Source: Seminavis robusta (lineage: Eukaryota; Bacillariophyta; Bacillariophyceae; Naviculales; Naviculaceae). From it: DNA of 64,000 bases. The notes beneath the pieces are model-generated. The model saw only the letters and a list, made by a program, of their open reading frames with translations. It ran no database searches and was not told where the DNA came from. This document shows positions 44,095-54,948 of this stretch, one piece after another; positions within the stretch are counted from its first letter, which is position 1; each line of letters begins with the position of its first letter. The stretch lies in contig CAICTM010000252.1 of the NCBI GenBank assembly GCA_903772945.1, forward strand, positions 20,821 through 84,820, in the 5' to 3' direction. The position numbers and the translations under genes were made by a program.

Positions 44095-47000
44095 ATGGCT
44101 AAGCCTTCAACATCAAGAGCAACCTCCCACAAACAACACCAAGCCAACAACATCATCAAAGACCCTGATCCTCGAGGCAGAGGCCGGCAAAGAATCAAGG
44201 GTATCTATCTCCCATTATACTTGACAATGCAGTCGAACGACGACCGAGCTCCCAAGAGGGGATCGTCAGCCGCTGAAGAGCTGTCGAGGAACTTATCACT
44301 GGCTCTCATGGCGGCTACCAGCGGAGGCGTCAGAGGCTCGAGGGGACTACCAAATCTCCCAGCACAAGCATCATCAACGCCATCCTCAGCGCCATCGAAT
44401 CAAGGAGTCGCTTCATCCAACTTGAATGGAGGTCCAAAGCCCGGTGCATTGGCGGCGGCAGCAGCTGGTTCTGGTGGCCTCTCATCTCGCGCGTCATCAT
44501 CGTCGCCGTCCTCGACTTCGTCTACTTCTGGGGACGAAGGGGGCGCGAGATCAAAGCCGTCTACTACGGCTTCCGCGTCTCCCGTGGATGATAACACTCA
44601 GAGCTCTTCCAAGAAGAAGCCCAAGAAAGATCGGTCCAAACTGAGAAAGGGGAAGTGGACGGTAAGCAAATATGGAGGAGACTCGAGTGACGACTTGGCT
44701 TGGTTGGATGATGAGATCCTCATTTGCTGTTGATTTATCCTTCCTTATGTCTGTAGGTTGAAGAGGAAGAGTACACTACCAGGATTATCCATCACTTCAG
44801 CACTGGACTTCTGACCTTGCCTGAGGGCGCAACATTGCGCTCCTTCTTGGCAGAAAAGCTGAACTGTGACCCAATGCGTATCACCAAGAAGTTTGCGGGG
44901 GCTTCCTGTCTGGGACGAAGAGTATTCCATCTCAGGAATCGCCCACAGCCCAGCTACGACGAGATCCAAATGGCCCGAAATGAGCTTGATCAGTTGGAGC
45001 AGAGGTTTCGACTTCGGGTGGAGCATGGCTATGGAGGCATGCCCCTGACCACTCCTCCTGGAATGATGCTCAAGTTTGCCACTCCTGCAGAGAACCCCCC
45101 TCCCAGTGCTGTATTGTCACAGGGGCCTGTAGCTGTGGCCCAGCCAGTTCCCTCCCACAACAATGCAACGGCTGCCGCTGCAACAGCTGCAGCGACAACC
45201 TTCTTGCAGAACTTTGCAGCGGCTGCAGCAGCCGCGGCTGCGGGCGCCAATCCCTCTCCCGCGCCATCGTTTCCCTTCCAGCTTCCAACGCCAGCGGCAC
45301 CTGCTGTCCCTCCGGTTGCTGCAGCTCCCCCCACTGTACCTGGGCTACCAGGACTTGCTGGGGCACCAGGAGCTCCCCAGTGGCTGTTGCCGGCTCCTCC
45401 AAATGCTCCAGCCCCAGCCCCCAACGCCGCCCCCTCATCGTAAGTCATTGCCAGATTTAGCTGTGCGTTCTGCGCCGTTCAATCTAGCCTAACTTGCCAA
45501 TGTTTTCTCCTATCTCATTCACAGAACTGGTTCTTCCATGGATGCTTCCGTTCGAGCTGTGAACGATGCAGTCACGAACTGGGCTTGGGCTCAGGTGGCT
45601 GCATCCTTGTCCACTGCTCTGCCTCAGCTGACTGCCGCAAACATCCAGCAGCAGCAACAGCAACATCAGGCTCAGCAGCAACAACAGCAGTTGATGGCAT
45701 CACTCTCCACTGTTTTCCCCCAGCTGGCTGTTGGAAACCTGCAACCGAATCAGCAGCAACAGCTTCAGCAACAAGTCCAACAGCAAGTCCAGCAACAGGT
45801 CCAACAGCAAGTTCAGCAACAGGTCCAACAGCACGTGATGCAGCAGCAACAGCAAGCACAGAAACAGCAAGCTTTGCAGCAGCAACAGGCAGCAGCCCAG
45901 CAGCAACAGGCTACGTTGCAACAGCAAGCCCAACAGCAGCAGAGCACGTTGCAGCAACAGCAGCAGGCTCTTCAACAGCAACACTTGCAGGCCTTGCAGA
46001 AACAGCAAGAGCAAGCACTGCAGAAACAGCAGGAACAGGCCAAATTGGAGGCAAGGCAGCAGCAGGAACAACAAGAGAGGCAACAGGAGCTCTTGAAGAA
46101 GGCTCACGCAGACGAAGCCAACAGCTTTGCGATGCAGCTAAGAGAAGCGTACGAGAAGCAGCTCAAAGCCAGGGAACAGGTCGAATCCGACACCAAGCCC
46201 GTCGCCACTGCAACGGTGGCTGTGGCGGCTCCAATGGCACCCGTCCAGGCACCAGTGCAAGAAGTGGCAAGGTTGCCGAAGGACAAGCCAAAAGTCAAAC
46301 AGGGATCAGAGTCTGCAAGGCCGCGCAAGTCGTCGGACGGGTCTTCAAGAGACGGCAAGTCAAAGAAATCAAGCAGGTCCAAAGACAAGAAGAAGGACAA
46401 GGCTGCAAAGCTTGCCAAGTCAGCAGAAGCGAAGCAACCCACGGCGGATGGTGATCTCAAGCCGAAGCCAAGGTCAGAGCAAGAATTGCCAGGGCAAGTG
46501 GCGCAAAAGGAGGCGCCCGGCAACGGAGGCAGAACGGAAGAAGAGGAAGCAGCTGGCACGATTCTAATCGGCTTCTTGAGCTCACTAAGGGATTCCTATG
46601 AAGACGCTGTGAGGAAGAAGGGGACCACGCCCGCGGCTCCAGGCCAAGCCGATGTCCCAGCAAAGAAGGTCAAGAAGCGTCTACGAGTTGAAGCGGAAGC
46701 AAGCTCGAAAAAGCAAAAGACGCAGCAGACAAAGAGTTCGGTCAGCAAGCCAAACGCCGAAAACTCCAAACCGAAAGCCAGACCTACCTTTGCAGTTGAC
46801 AATGATGGTGCTGCCGAGAAGCCAGAAGCCACACCAAATAAGGCTCCAGCAACCATGTCAGCTGCTTCGTCGCTGGCTGATTCTTACCGTCAGTTTACGG
46901 CAACTTCGCTCCAAAACCGCCGTACCACTAACCCTGCCTATGTAACTGATATGTCAGCTTCAACATCGGAGACATCCTCTGGCAACAACTCGACAAATCC

Positions 47001-47256
47001 AGTGGAGAGTTCATTGGAAGACTCGGACTCGAATTCCGATAAGTGCGGGGACATCAACTCTGATGACAAGGGCAAGGCCGATCAGTCATCAAGTGAAGAC
47101 GACGACAAGGAAGTGGGGGACAGTCCAGGAGAACATTTCAGAAGCAAAGGACCCCCACGTAAGCGCCTCAAGTCGAAGAAGTTGACGGATGAGAACAAAT
47201 CCACGGCAGGACAAGCTGTCGCAGTGGGAGGTAACCAGCAGAAATCTGCTGATTGA
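44095..47256 (+). CDS. GKWTxEEE-domain protein with polyQ coiled coil (regulatory-type, unknown)
   Basis: Three exons, 44095-44661, 44757-45439 and 45525-47256 (95- and 85-nt introns; phases 0 and 2), give 993 residues. Residues 40-180 are Ser/Ala/Gly-rich. The conserved block spans the first splice junction: GKWT-VEEEEYTTRIIHHF, GLLTLPEGATLRSFLAEKLN, CDPMRITKKFAG, GRRVFHLR (~186-250). I know this block only from stramenopile proteins of unknown function; it has a Myb/SANT-like feel but no proof of DNA binding. Then follow Ala/Pro-rich tracts, ~200 residues of Gln-rich repeats (LQQQVQQQ units) that could be a coiled coil or activation domain, and a Lys/Ser/Glu-rich tail with several nuclear-localisation-like clusters (KKVKKRLR, PPRKRLKSKK). 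Confidence 0.82.
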
Positions 47257-47717
47257 GGATATGAATGGGAAGTGATACATGATAGTGAATACACAACTCT
47301 GTGTAAAAATAGCTAGCTACTTGAGAGTTTCACACGTACGGCACAGATTGTAGCTACACGTAATAATACGGTAGTCTCCAAACGAGTTCGTTTCTTTCTG
47401 AGGATGCTTTCTTGTATCCGTGTCTCCCGCAAAAATCCTGCCTCCACCTGATTGCCGGGCTAAACCCACAGTGACAGGGAAGTGCTGGTTTTGTGGCGAA
47501 GGCTTCCCTTTGTACCTCACTAGCCAAGCTACCTATACCGTAAACGGTACGGTACCGGTACGATACGTGCACTTCATCAGCGGAAAACACTACCACAACT
47601 AAAACACTGTTCTTAGGCTAGCTAGCTAGCTAGCGCGGTGAGGTCCACCACACTGGAACCGCAAACAACAACCAACTTTCAACTTTTGAGCTGCACAATT
47701 GAAAGGGCGTCTCATCA
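47257..47717. other. Convergent intergenic region
   Basis: Contains GGTAC/CGTACC (47547-47570) and GCTAGCTAGCTAGC (47617-47634) runs and no gene. Confidence 0.5.
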
Positions 47718-49448
47718 TCATTGTGAGGTGCTGCGAAGGTTTTTGTAGAACTCGTTTTCCATTTTGATCTTGCGATCAAACTTTTCCTCAAACGTTTTTT
47801 GGTTCTTTCGTATGCGTTGCACAATGTGCTCCATGTTGAATGTACTTGGACTCTCAACCTCTGTCAGAATTCCCGCCCTCTTGGGATAATCATACATGTT
47901 GACAGCGTACCGAACGCCAATGTCATCGTGCTTGGTTCCCTTGACCACTTCCGAGATGTTTAGCCGATCCACCATGTCGGGTGTGATCTCGTAGGGAGCG
48001 TCAATCAACACATCGTCAACATACCGGCAACCCAGAACACTCAAGACGCGTTCGTGTAGGTTCATAAGGGGCATGTTCATTCCCCGCAGCCGATTCACCA
48101 CAGCGTCTCCGTGCACTCCAACAATCAAATAGTCGCCACGCTGATCAGATCAGACACATACGGGAAGGAATTGTAAGCTTCATTTAGTCAACAATTTAAT
48201 TCTTGACGATTCCAAAGAAATCACGCGACATTGCAATATACTCACCTCCCGTGCCGCCTTCAAGATGGCAACATGACCGGGATGAAAGAGGTCCCAGGTC
48301 CCGTCAATGTAAATGACCTTCATGCCCTTCTTGGGAGCCTTTACTCCAGCACTGAACAACTTGAGCAATAGACTCGTGGTCAAGAATTTGGATCGTGGTT
48401 GTTCTTGTTGCTCTTGCTGTTCGGCACTCTTTTCCTCGTCCTTGTTGCTGTTGTTTTCATCCTCAGTCTTGTCTGCCGTGATTTGTTTTTGTTGATCATA
48501 GATATGATGTTCGCGTGTCATGACGAGGATTCGTCCTAGAATATCACTGGTGGAGACTCCTTCGGTCCGTGGAATCATTCGGAACTTTCCTGTTGCCTTG
48601 GCGGCGGCGTAGACATCCTCTCCATCAACCGTAAAGCATGGGTCGGATCCATGAATGACATAATCAATGCGTTTTTCCTTGATCACCCAGTCCAAATACT
48701 CGGGGCTCATGACGTAAGGACAATTTTCCACCACTTCATCGACGAATTTGCACGTTTTGACCATGGTCATGCGCTCGTCGTCACTCATGAGAGGTGGTGC
48801 TCCCTTGCACCTGGTGATGGATTCATCGGAATTGACGCCCACAATGAGAGTCGTCCCGAGCGATTTGGCCAATCGGAACGCATTCATATGTCCGTAGTGG
48901 AGAAGATCAAAGGCTCCATCCATAAAGATTCGAATTTCCTTGTCGCCATTGGTGGTGTCGTCCAATGGTTGTTGTTTCTTGTTGTTATTGTCATCATCGT
49001 CCTTGAGCTGCTTCAATTGATCTTGCAGCGATCTGACTTTGGCACGCGCCAATTGAAGCTCTCGCTGCAAGTCGCTCTTTCGACTCTTCTGTCGTCCCCA
49101 TGAGAAGTAACAGAGCATCAGCACAACTGCCAATAACGCCAATACGACTCGGAACAGGGCAATCGGAGTGGGAAGATCCTCTTCGGCCACTCCCAAACCA
49201 GCCAACGATCGGTGTATTAAAGCCACTGGGGTGGCCACGAGGGAAGATTCCGTAAAGAGTAACGAAACATTCTCAATAAGGGTCGTGCGCTGCTTATTGT
49301 CGCATGTATTGGCAGGATCGCTTCTCATTGGCCATCGCGACGATGACGACATATTATCTCCATCGGCAGTTCCAGTGCGCCGTCTCATCATGTCTCTCTT
49401 TGGTTTTCTTGTCTTGACTCTTGATAGATGTTTGTGAGCGTCCTTCAT
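47718..49448 (-). CDS. PCYT2: Ethanolamine-phosphate cytidylyltransferase with N-terminal membrane anchor
   Basis: Two exons, 49448-48246 and 48140-47718 (105-nt intron, phase 0), give 541 residues. The enzyme makes CDP-ethanolamine for phosphatidylethanolamine (Kennedy pathway). Two cytidylyltransferase domains are present: first with FMDGAFDLLHYGHMNAFR (HxGH at the CTP site) and RTEGVSTSDILGRIL; second with YIDGTWDLFHPGHVAIL and, after the splice, RGDYLIVGVHGD. Before them is a ~165-residue extension with one transmembrane helix (ALFRVVLALLAVVLMLCYF, ~100-118) and a short coiled coil, as in plant enzymes anchored to the outer mitochondrial membrane. A Gln/Glu-rich linker separates the domains. 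Confidence 0.94.
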
Positions 49449-50320
49449 GAGCAAGTGGCCGAGTACATGTCATTGCCTCTCAGGATGTGAGCAAGAGCCC
49501 AGGGTTCGCAGCTCCAAATCCAATGGACTGGTGAGCACTCACCAGTAACGTTGCCTGTGTGGAGGTGAGCGGCCAATCAATGACGATGCTCCAAGAAAAG
49601 AGAAAGTGGGACTCGACTCGTCACTCGAAAGTCCCGCTAAAAGAGCCGAAATCACCGTGCACCATTTTGTGAGCCAAAACTGAATAAAATGAATCTTGAT
49701 TCCAAAATATAAAACTGAAATTACGGAATGTTATAATTTTGCGTCTTAAAAAACAAGAAAAACACAATTATAAAACTAAAATATTGAAACGAAACAGGAA
49801 TAACCCAAATACATAACAAGTAGCGGTATGGTATCTAAGGGTTTTACCCGGTAATAATGTTGCACAGACAGCTTTACCGGCGGTTGCCACCAGGTATCAC
49901 ACAGATCCCATGTTAGGAGAGGCAAGCCTTCGCACACACCAGATGCTCGTGAGCCAGGTGCGTCACAAAACCAGGTCCTTTTCAGATGAGGACAGATGAT
50001 AGATGATGATGTATTGTTGGCCGGATTAATGCCCAGTGACTGGCAATCGCTTTTTGGAAGTAGGCTAGACTGCACTGGAGGAGGGAGCGGCGGAGTCTGG
50101 GGTTGCTGGGTCCTCAACTCCTCTACTGGAAGTAGCCACGGCAGAAACTTGATTTATTCCTGGGCAGGGGCCCTACACAAGGGACTAGAGTTGGCGCCAT
50201 CAGGTTACACCCAGCTATTCATGGCCTTTCCTCCTCGGTGCGGTAACTACGTAGCTTGCTTTCCGGCAAGGGAGACAAAGCACTACCGGGGGCAAATAAA
50301 GGAAGCACCTCCGAGGCCAA
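49449..50320. other. 0.9-kb intergenic, nothing recognised
   Basis: AT-rich around 49680-49800; a 144-codon frame on the plus strand (49996-50430) runs into the LRR gene antisense and has no family features. Confidence 0.45.
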
Positions 50321-51853
50321 TCATTCATCGTCCTTCAGCCTTTGCCGCTTGGAAGGTTTCTCATTGCTGCTTTCACCCTTTGCAGCATCTGGAATTGGTA
50401 ATACAGGGCTTCTCTCACTTCTTCCACTAGATGATTTCGTCTTGTCTTGTTTGTCTTCATTGTCTTTGTGCGATTGTTGGATCCATGTGACAAGTTGAGA
50501 TCGAAGGATGAGAAATGTTGCAGTCTTGCCTTGTCCCCGTGAAATGCGTGTTTCATTGAGGGCGGAAATAGCCTTGGGCCAAACACCAAGAGGCAACCCC
50601 ATATTGCTTCCGTTTTGTGCTGCCTTTGCATTAGCAGCCAACAGGTCTCTTGCCTTGGCAATTGCCCGGTTGCTTTGGAAATGATGAAAGAATAGACCAC
50701 GTGTCTGTGGTGGTGGAGACACTCCACTCCAGCACTTGATCTCATAGAGGGATGTGTTCTGAAGCACAGCCGTTGAAAGAGAGTCCTCCCAGGCATTCAG
50801 CTTGCCACCCAAATATTGAAGAGACCGAAGGGCTTTGAACTTTGGAACACATTTTTCCAGAGCCTTGTATGTTTCATCGTCCTCCAAGTCAATGCAGAGT
50901 GTTTCCAGGGCAGTGCTTTTAGAAGCCAGGGCTCCAAGTACAACAGCCATTGCCAGCCCTGATAGTCCACACTTCTGAATGCTCAAATCCTTCAGATATT
51001 GAGAGGATGCAGCCGCCAAAGCAAATGATTTGATTTCGTTCAGTGGTGCGTCCTTGAACAGCAATGGGTTCACGTTGATCCTGAATTCTTCAAGTGCTCG
51101 CAAGCGCTGGAGTAGTTGCGTGGCCAGTGGAAGGGATGCCTTTGTAAGGCCGTTTGCTTGGAGGGTTAGCTTTTGTAGCGCTGGGCTTTGAAGCAGACCA
51201 TTGCAGAGCATAGTGAAGCCTCCATCCAGAACACGGAGATTGCCAACATCTAGACATTTCAAGCTGTTTTGAACGGCACCAGAAAGACCTTGAGAAAAAA
51301 GGCGGATCCCCATGATGGAAAATGGGCCATTGCCAACGCCAAGGCCCAAAATTTCCAGCTGAGGATTGTTCTCCAGCATATCGCGAATGATAGATCCATC
51401 AGAGATCTCTGCTCTGTAGAACTGGATTTCTTTCAGGCTTGTGAAACGGTTTCCCAGCACGTCCCTCACCAGTATTCCAGCTGTGTCATTACCCAGACGT
51501 CCATTCAGTGTCAATAGTTGCAATGAGGAAGGAGACATGACCCTCCGAATAGCTTGAAACAGCATCGGACCCGCAACAGACTCTCGATACCTCAAATGCG
51601 TTACTTCTCGCTTTAATTCGTCGCGGACGAAGTCAGCAACCCTGGAAATCAGCTCTTCTGTAATCGGCCAATCGTAGGAACTGGGAATATCCAGTTCCAG
51701 AAATTCGCTTTCTGAAGAAGATTCTTTCCTCAGCTGTTCCGTGATGGCACTAATGTAGTAGTCCTGGTCCCTCGCTTCTTCGTCGTCCTCTTCCTCCGAA
51801 TCATCTTCAGCTTCTCCAACGACAAGCGCCATGTCATCTTCGCTGTCGCTCAT
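50321..51853 (-). CDS. Leucine-rich-repeat protein (RNase-inhibitor type)
   Basis: Single exon, 510 residues. Residues 1-35 are a highly acidic, disordered start. About eight irregular LRRs follow (SSLQLLTLNGRLG, TSLKEIQFYRAEI, PQLEILGLGVGNG, NSLKCLDVGNLRV, PALQKLTLQANGL, RALEEFRINVNPL, QYLKDLSIQKCGL, TALETLCIDLEDD). The C-terminal module HFQSNRAIAKARDLLAANAK... GLPLGVWPKAISAL... LRSQLVTWIQQ is shared with a relic at 55.9-56.2 kb. A basic tail (KPSKRQRLKDD) suggests nuclear targeting. The function is unknown. Confidence 0.85.
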   Translation of the reverse strand: MSDSEDDMALVVGEAEDDSEEEDDEEARDQDYYISAITEQLRKESSSESEFLELDIPSSYDWPITEELISRVADFVRDELKREVTHLRYRESVAGPMLFQAIRRVMSPSSLQLLTLNGRLGNDTAGILVRDVLGNRFTSLKEIQFYRAEISDGSIIRDMLENNPQLEILGLGVGNGPFSIMGIRLFSQGLSGAVQNSLKCLDVGNLRVLDGGFTMLCNGLLQSPALQKLTLQANGLTKASLPLATQLLQRLRALEEFRINVNPLLFKDAPLNEIKSFALAAASSQYLKDLSIQKCGLSGLAMAVVLGALASKSTALETLCIDLEDDETYKALEKCVPKFKALRSLQYLGGKLNAWEDSLSTAVLQNTSLYEIKCWSGVSPPPQTRGLFFHHFQSNRAIAKARDLLAANAKAAQNGSNMGLPLGVWPKAISALNETRISRGQGKTATFLILRSQLVTWIQQSHKDNEDKQDKTKSSSGRSERSPVLPIPDAAKGESSNEKPSKRQRLKDDE

Positions 51854-52072
51854 TCTTTCTACTGAGTGTGCTGGTACTAGCTAATTTGCATTGGCTCTTT
51901 GAATCGCTGCCTCCCCTTTTTGATTGCTTCTGGCTTTCCTCTCGGAAGTGAGATCCAAAATTGACCTCGGCAGGTTCACTGCCTGAGTTCTCAACTATTT
52001 CCTATTCCGGTGAAGCCAAAATAGGGATGCGAGCAAATTCGATTTTATTAATGCAAATGTGTGGCGAACTCC
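51854..52072. other. Upstream region of the LRR gene
   Basis: Only 219 nt separate the LRR ATG from a long palindrome at 52073; nothing else recognised. Confidence 0.4.
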
Positions 52073-52112
52073 CTAGTACACTTCTACGCGAGCTCTCGTA
52101 GAAGTGTACTAG
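52073..52112. repeat. 40-nt near-perfect palindrome
   Basis: Arms CTAGTACACTTCTACG and CGTAGAAGTGTACTAG (16 nt, perfect) flank an 8-nt centre CGAGCTCT. It could extrude as a cruciform or form a stem-loop in RNA. It is 220 nt upstream of the LRR start codon and is the only such exact long palindrome I noticed. Confidence 0.9.
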
Positions 52113-52322
52113 AAAATCTGGCACCCGTTTGAATCTTTGAAATCGAAGCTGCCTGTAGAGATAGTCTTAAGCCAACAAAACTGGAAATTGAAGGTTCTAC
52201 AAATTTAGGGGTAGGAATAAATCATGATTATTCAAGGTTAGTGCACTCAACACAATAAGCCTGCAGAAGCTACAAAGAATACAATTACACAAGGGAATGA
52301 CAGCTGTAAAATTATGGTTAGC

Positions 52323-52443
52323 GGGCGGCAACACACTACGAAGTCGGGTGTTGTCGCCAGAGCTAGCTTAAATAAAAAAGAAGGTTACAATGAGGGAATG
52401 ATACCGGGCGGCAACACACGACGAAGTCGGGTGTTGTCGCCAG
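52323..52443. repeat. Two direct copies of a 38-nt stem-loop, 83-nt period
   Basis: Copies at 52323-52360 and 52406-52443 share GGGCGGCAACACAC and GAAGTCGGGTGTTGTCGCCAG, differing by one base (TACGAA versus GACGAA). Each folds: GGCGGCAACAC pairs with GTGTTGTCGCC (one G-U), and CGAC pairs with GTCG around a GAA loop in the second copy. The flanks AGCTAGCTT / GGCTATCTT and GAAGG are duplicated as well, so the unit is longer than the hairpin. Confidence 0.85.
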
Positions 52444-52684
52444 GGCTATCTTGAAAGAAGGGTGCAATCTCAAACATGATCCTCGTTCTTCTATTTGTCT
52501 TTCTGCCGAGGTATCGCAGCTCCCGCTGACTTAATTCCCACGTCCAATCGAATTCGATTCGAATCGAATCAATCGAAGAATCGTCTTTTCCGATTTTGAT
52601 CAGTTTCAATTTTTTCAAAACCACTGCGATCTTCACCATGCTGCGAAGACCGAGACGAATAAGGGGATGAGCAAACTTGCCCAT
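52385..52684 (-). CDS. Doubtful 99-residue ORF
   Basis: ATG at 52684, stop at 52385. The start (MGKFAHPLIRLGLRSMVKIAVVLKK, shown in part only here as MGKFAHPLIRLGLRSM) is basic and amphipathic and could be a targeting peptide, but the C-terminal third is translated stem-loop repeat. I see no family. Kept only because it has a proper ATG in an otherwise empty 1.3-kb stretch. Confidence 0.15.
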   Translation of the reverse strand: MGKFAHPLIRLGLRSMVKIAVVLKKLKLIKIGKDDSSIDSIRIEFDWTWELSQRELRYLGRKTNRRTRIMFEIAPFFQDSPGDNTRLRRVLPPGIIPSL

Positions 52685-52759
52685 GGCTCTGTGTTGAATT
52701 TGTTAGAGCGTTTTTGTAAAAATTGTGTGCGCTAAGCCAATCTTTCACTTTGGCTGTTT

Positions 52760-52912
52760 TTCTCTATTGGATTTGATTGGATTGCATTGGATTAGATTGG
52801 ATTAGATTGGATTGCATTGAATTACAGTTTACTATACAAATAACAGTACTATTTGGAATCTAATTCAATCCAATTCAATGCAATCCAATCCAATGCAATC
52901 CAATTAAATGTA
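52760..52912. repeat. ATTGGATTGCATTGG imperfect inverted repeat
   Basis: About 55 nt of GATTGGATTGCATTGGATTAG-type pentamer repeats (52765-52822) are followed, after ~35 nt, by the reverse-complement type AATCCAATGCAATCC (52857-52910). The whole forms a long imperfect hairpin of a simple ATTGG repeat. Confidence 0.8.
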
Positions 52913-53277
52913 TCTTCCGGCAAAAATACGAATTTCGTCTTTTTAACTGATTTTGGCGAGTCACACTCCATTACAATTCAGGGCTATTGCAAGATTTGCC
53001 CATCCCCTACCTACAATGTTACCCTCTACACAAAGACAGCTGTGTCGTGTGCAAATGACAACAGTCTTCACAAGCTCGAAGTGTTGGATGCAAGGATTGA
53101 TGACTCCAAAGAAAAAATAGATAGAAATTACAAGCATTCAGTATTTGTTTTAGGCACTAGTAGTTCCATCTACTTCTTCGAGCTTGTGCCACGAAAGAAC
53201 TAGTGTAACATAGGCTAGCACCAGCAGGAAGCAGTCTTTCAGAAACTGACCACCCTTACAATAATTGAACCTATAAA
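52913..53277. other. Intergenic, nothing recognised
   Basis: 3' flank of the ESCRT-III-like gene; no gene seen. Confidence 0.45.
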
Positions 53278-54948
53278 TCAGCCTGCCACCAGTGCCTTCT
53301 TTGTGCTTCTTTCCTCTCCCTTGGATGCCACCAGGATGTTCTCCTTGAGGGGTGTTGGAGCGGATGAGGACCCCTTAGTTGTTCCAAGTGGGCCTACACA
53401 AATGGAAGAATTCATAGGAGTAGTTGTTGATGAGAGAAGTCCCTGCTTGTGATTCCCTTGAAATAGTGTGCCTTGACTATCATGGGGGAGGGACAATCCC
53501 ACCAGCTCAGCCATCAAGTCCTCTTCATCCAATTCCGTACTAGGGTGGGTGGAAGACGCCCATGATTGCTCCATCGTTCCAAGCAATTCCAATTCATTGC
53601 GATAGGTTTCCATGACATTGTCTACTTGCTCCCCAATTTTTTGTTGTTGTTGTTGCTGCTGCAGAGCCAGGTTGGATGTCTTCAAAGCATCCACGAGCTG
53701 TTGTTGATGCCAGGATGTTTCCATGGCATGTTGAGCCTGTTCTAAATTCAACAGGGTGCCCTCTGTTTCTTCCAGGTGTTTCTGGTACTGCTTGTGCAAT
53801 TTAAATGAAACCAATCCAGCTTGCTCGATGCTCGATGATTGACGTTCTTGTAGGGCACGACGAGCCCATTGTTGAGATTTCTGGGACCATTGTTCCCGTT
53901 GGTGTTCCACAACTTGCACGGCACGAGAGATTTTGTACCAGGAAGCTAGGAATTCAAGGTACATTTGCTGTTCTTGTTGTTGTTTGGGCATGAATGCCAC
54001 TAATTCTTCGTCGTCATGTTGTATTAGTGTGATTTTTCCTGTACTGACAAGACAATCGAGGAGGAAATCGATATGAGTCTCGGAAAGACGTGTCAATAGA
54101 GTTTGGGGTGTATGCTGATTGTTGCGGTGTCCCACGGCTTGAACCCAATCAATCCAGAATTTGGGCGTTTCGGATTGGTCATAGGTAGTGTTTGTAGCCG
54201 AGCGCCGTCGTGAAAGCATCAGTGGAAATCCATGGTCGGTAGTCAACTCTGCTTGGCATGATTGTTCCACAGCCTCTTGCAAACAGAGGAAACATTCTAC
54301 CGTCAGGGGTATGTTCAATATTGGATCTTGCCACGCAACTGGATTGGTAGTATTGTCGATTTTTGGAGGTTGCTTGGCATCATCTTCTTCCTCTTCCAAT
54401 GCCTTGGCAAACTCCGACCAATCCTTCAAGGCGTCGTCCTCTTCATCATAGAACGAAGACACCATGGGACGACTGGGAGAAAACAAACCGGCAATCGGAC
54501 TCAACGCAGACGTCACATACTGCATGACTCCACCACTGGATTCTTGTTGCTTCATTGGTGATGTCGGTGTGTCAGAAGAAGTCTTTTCATTTGCAGCATC
54601 CTCCTGTTCTGTCTCTACTGATGCAAGATGATTGACAACCAGAGACTCCATCATGGCATTGTGTGTCTTCATTGACTCGCCGCTCTCATGTTCTCTTGAA
54701 GACGAAGCATAATTCCAGATGGTCACTTCACTCTGTTGGGGAATCGACCATAAAATCTTCGATTTGTCATTGCCCTGGTTGCTGTTGAATTTCTGAACTT
54801 CCTCGGGACAAGCAACCAGAGAGCTTTGGCTCAAACAGGTCTTGTAATGACAGGCGCTCCACGAACTCTTCCAACCATCGTCAGCCTCATCCGCAGAATT
54901 GTTACTGCTACTACTAGTAGTGCCAGCGGAAGCCACACTCATCTCCAT
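53278..54948 (-). CDS. CHMP7-like ESCRT-III protein
   Basis: Single exon, 556 residues. CHMP7 recruits ESCRT-III to the nuclear envelope during resealing. Residues ~175-330 resemble the winged-helix-rich N-terminal half (KDWSEFAKALEEE, DPILNIPLTVECFLCLQEAV, LSETHIDFLLDCLVSTGKIT). Residues ~365-500 are an SNF7-type helical core (ASIEQ-like: SSSIEQAGLVSFKLHKQYQK, LEQAQHAMETSWHQQQLVDAL), then a polyQ tract, VDNVMETYRNELELLG and a LDEEDLMAELVGLSL helix matching the DELEEEL region of ESCRT-III. The first ~170 residues (Ser/Glu-rich) are unconserved. The family is divergent, so the call is moderately firm. Confidence 0.75.
   Translation of the reverse strand: MEMSVASAGTTSSSSNNSADEADDGWKSSWSACHYKTCLSQSSLVACPEEVQKFNSNQGNDKSKILWSIPQQSEVTIWNYASSSREHESGESMKTHNAMMESLVVNHLASVETEQEDAANEKTSSDTPTSPMKQQESSGGVMQYVTSALSPIAGLFSPSRPMVSSFYDEEDDALKDWSEFAKALEEEEDDAKQPPKIDNTTNPVAWQDPILNIPLTVECFLCLQEAVEQSCQAELTTDHGFPLMLSRRRSATNTTYDQSETPKFWIDWVQAVGHRNNQHTPQTLLTRLSETHIDFLLDCLVSTGKITLIQHDDEELVAFMPKQQQEQQMYLEFLASWYKISRAVQVVEHQREQWSQKSQQWARRALQERQSSSIEQAGLVSFKLHKQYQKHLEETEGTLLNLEQAQHAMETSWHQQQLVDALKTSNLALQQQQQQQKIGEQVDNVMETYRNELELLGTMEQSWASSTHPSTELDEEDLMAELVGLSLPHDSQGTLFQGNHKQGLLSSTTTPMNSSICVGPLGTTKGSSSAPTPLKENILVASKGEERSTKKALVAG

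Noticed and set aside
45700-46107. Leucine-rich frame antisense to the polyQ region
   Set aside because: CAG repeats read backwards give CTG leucine runs; no independent evidence for a gene.
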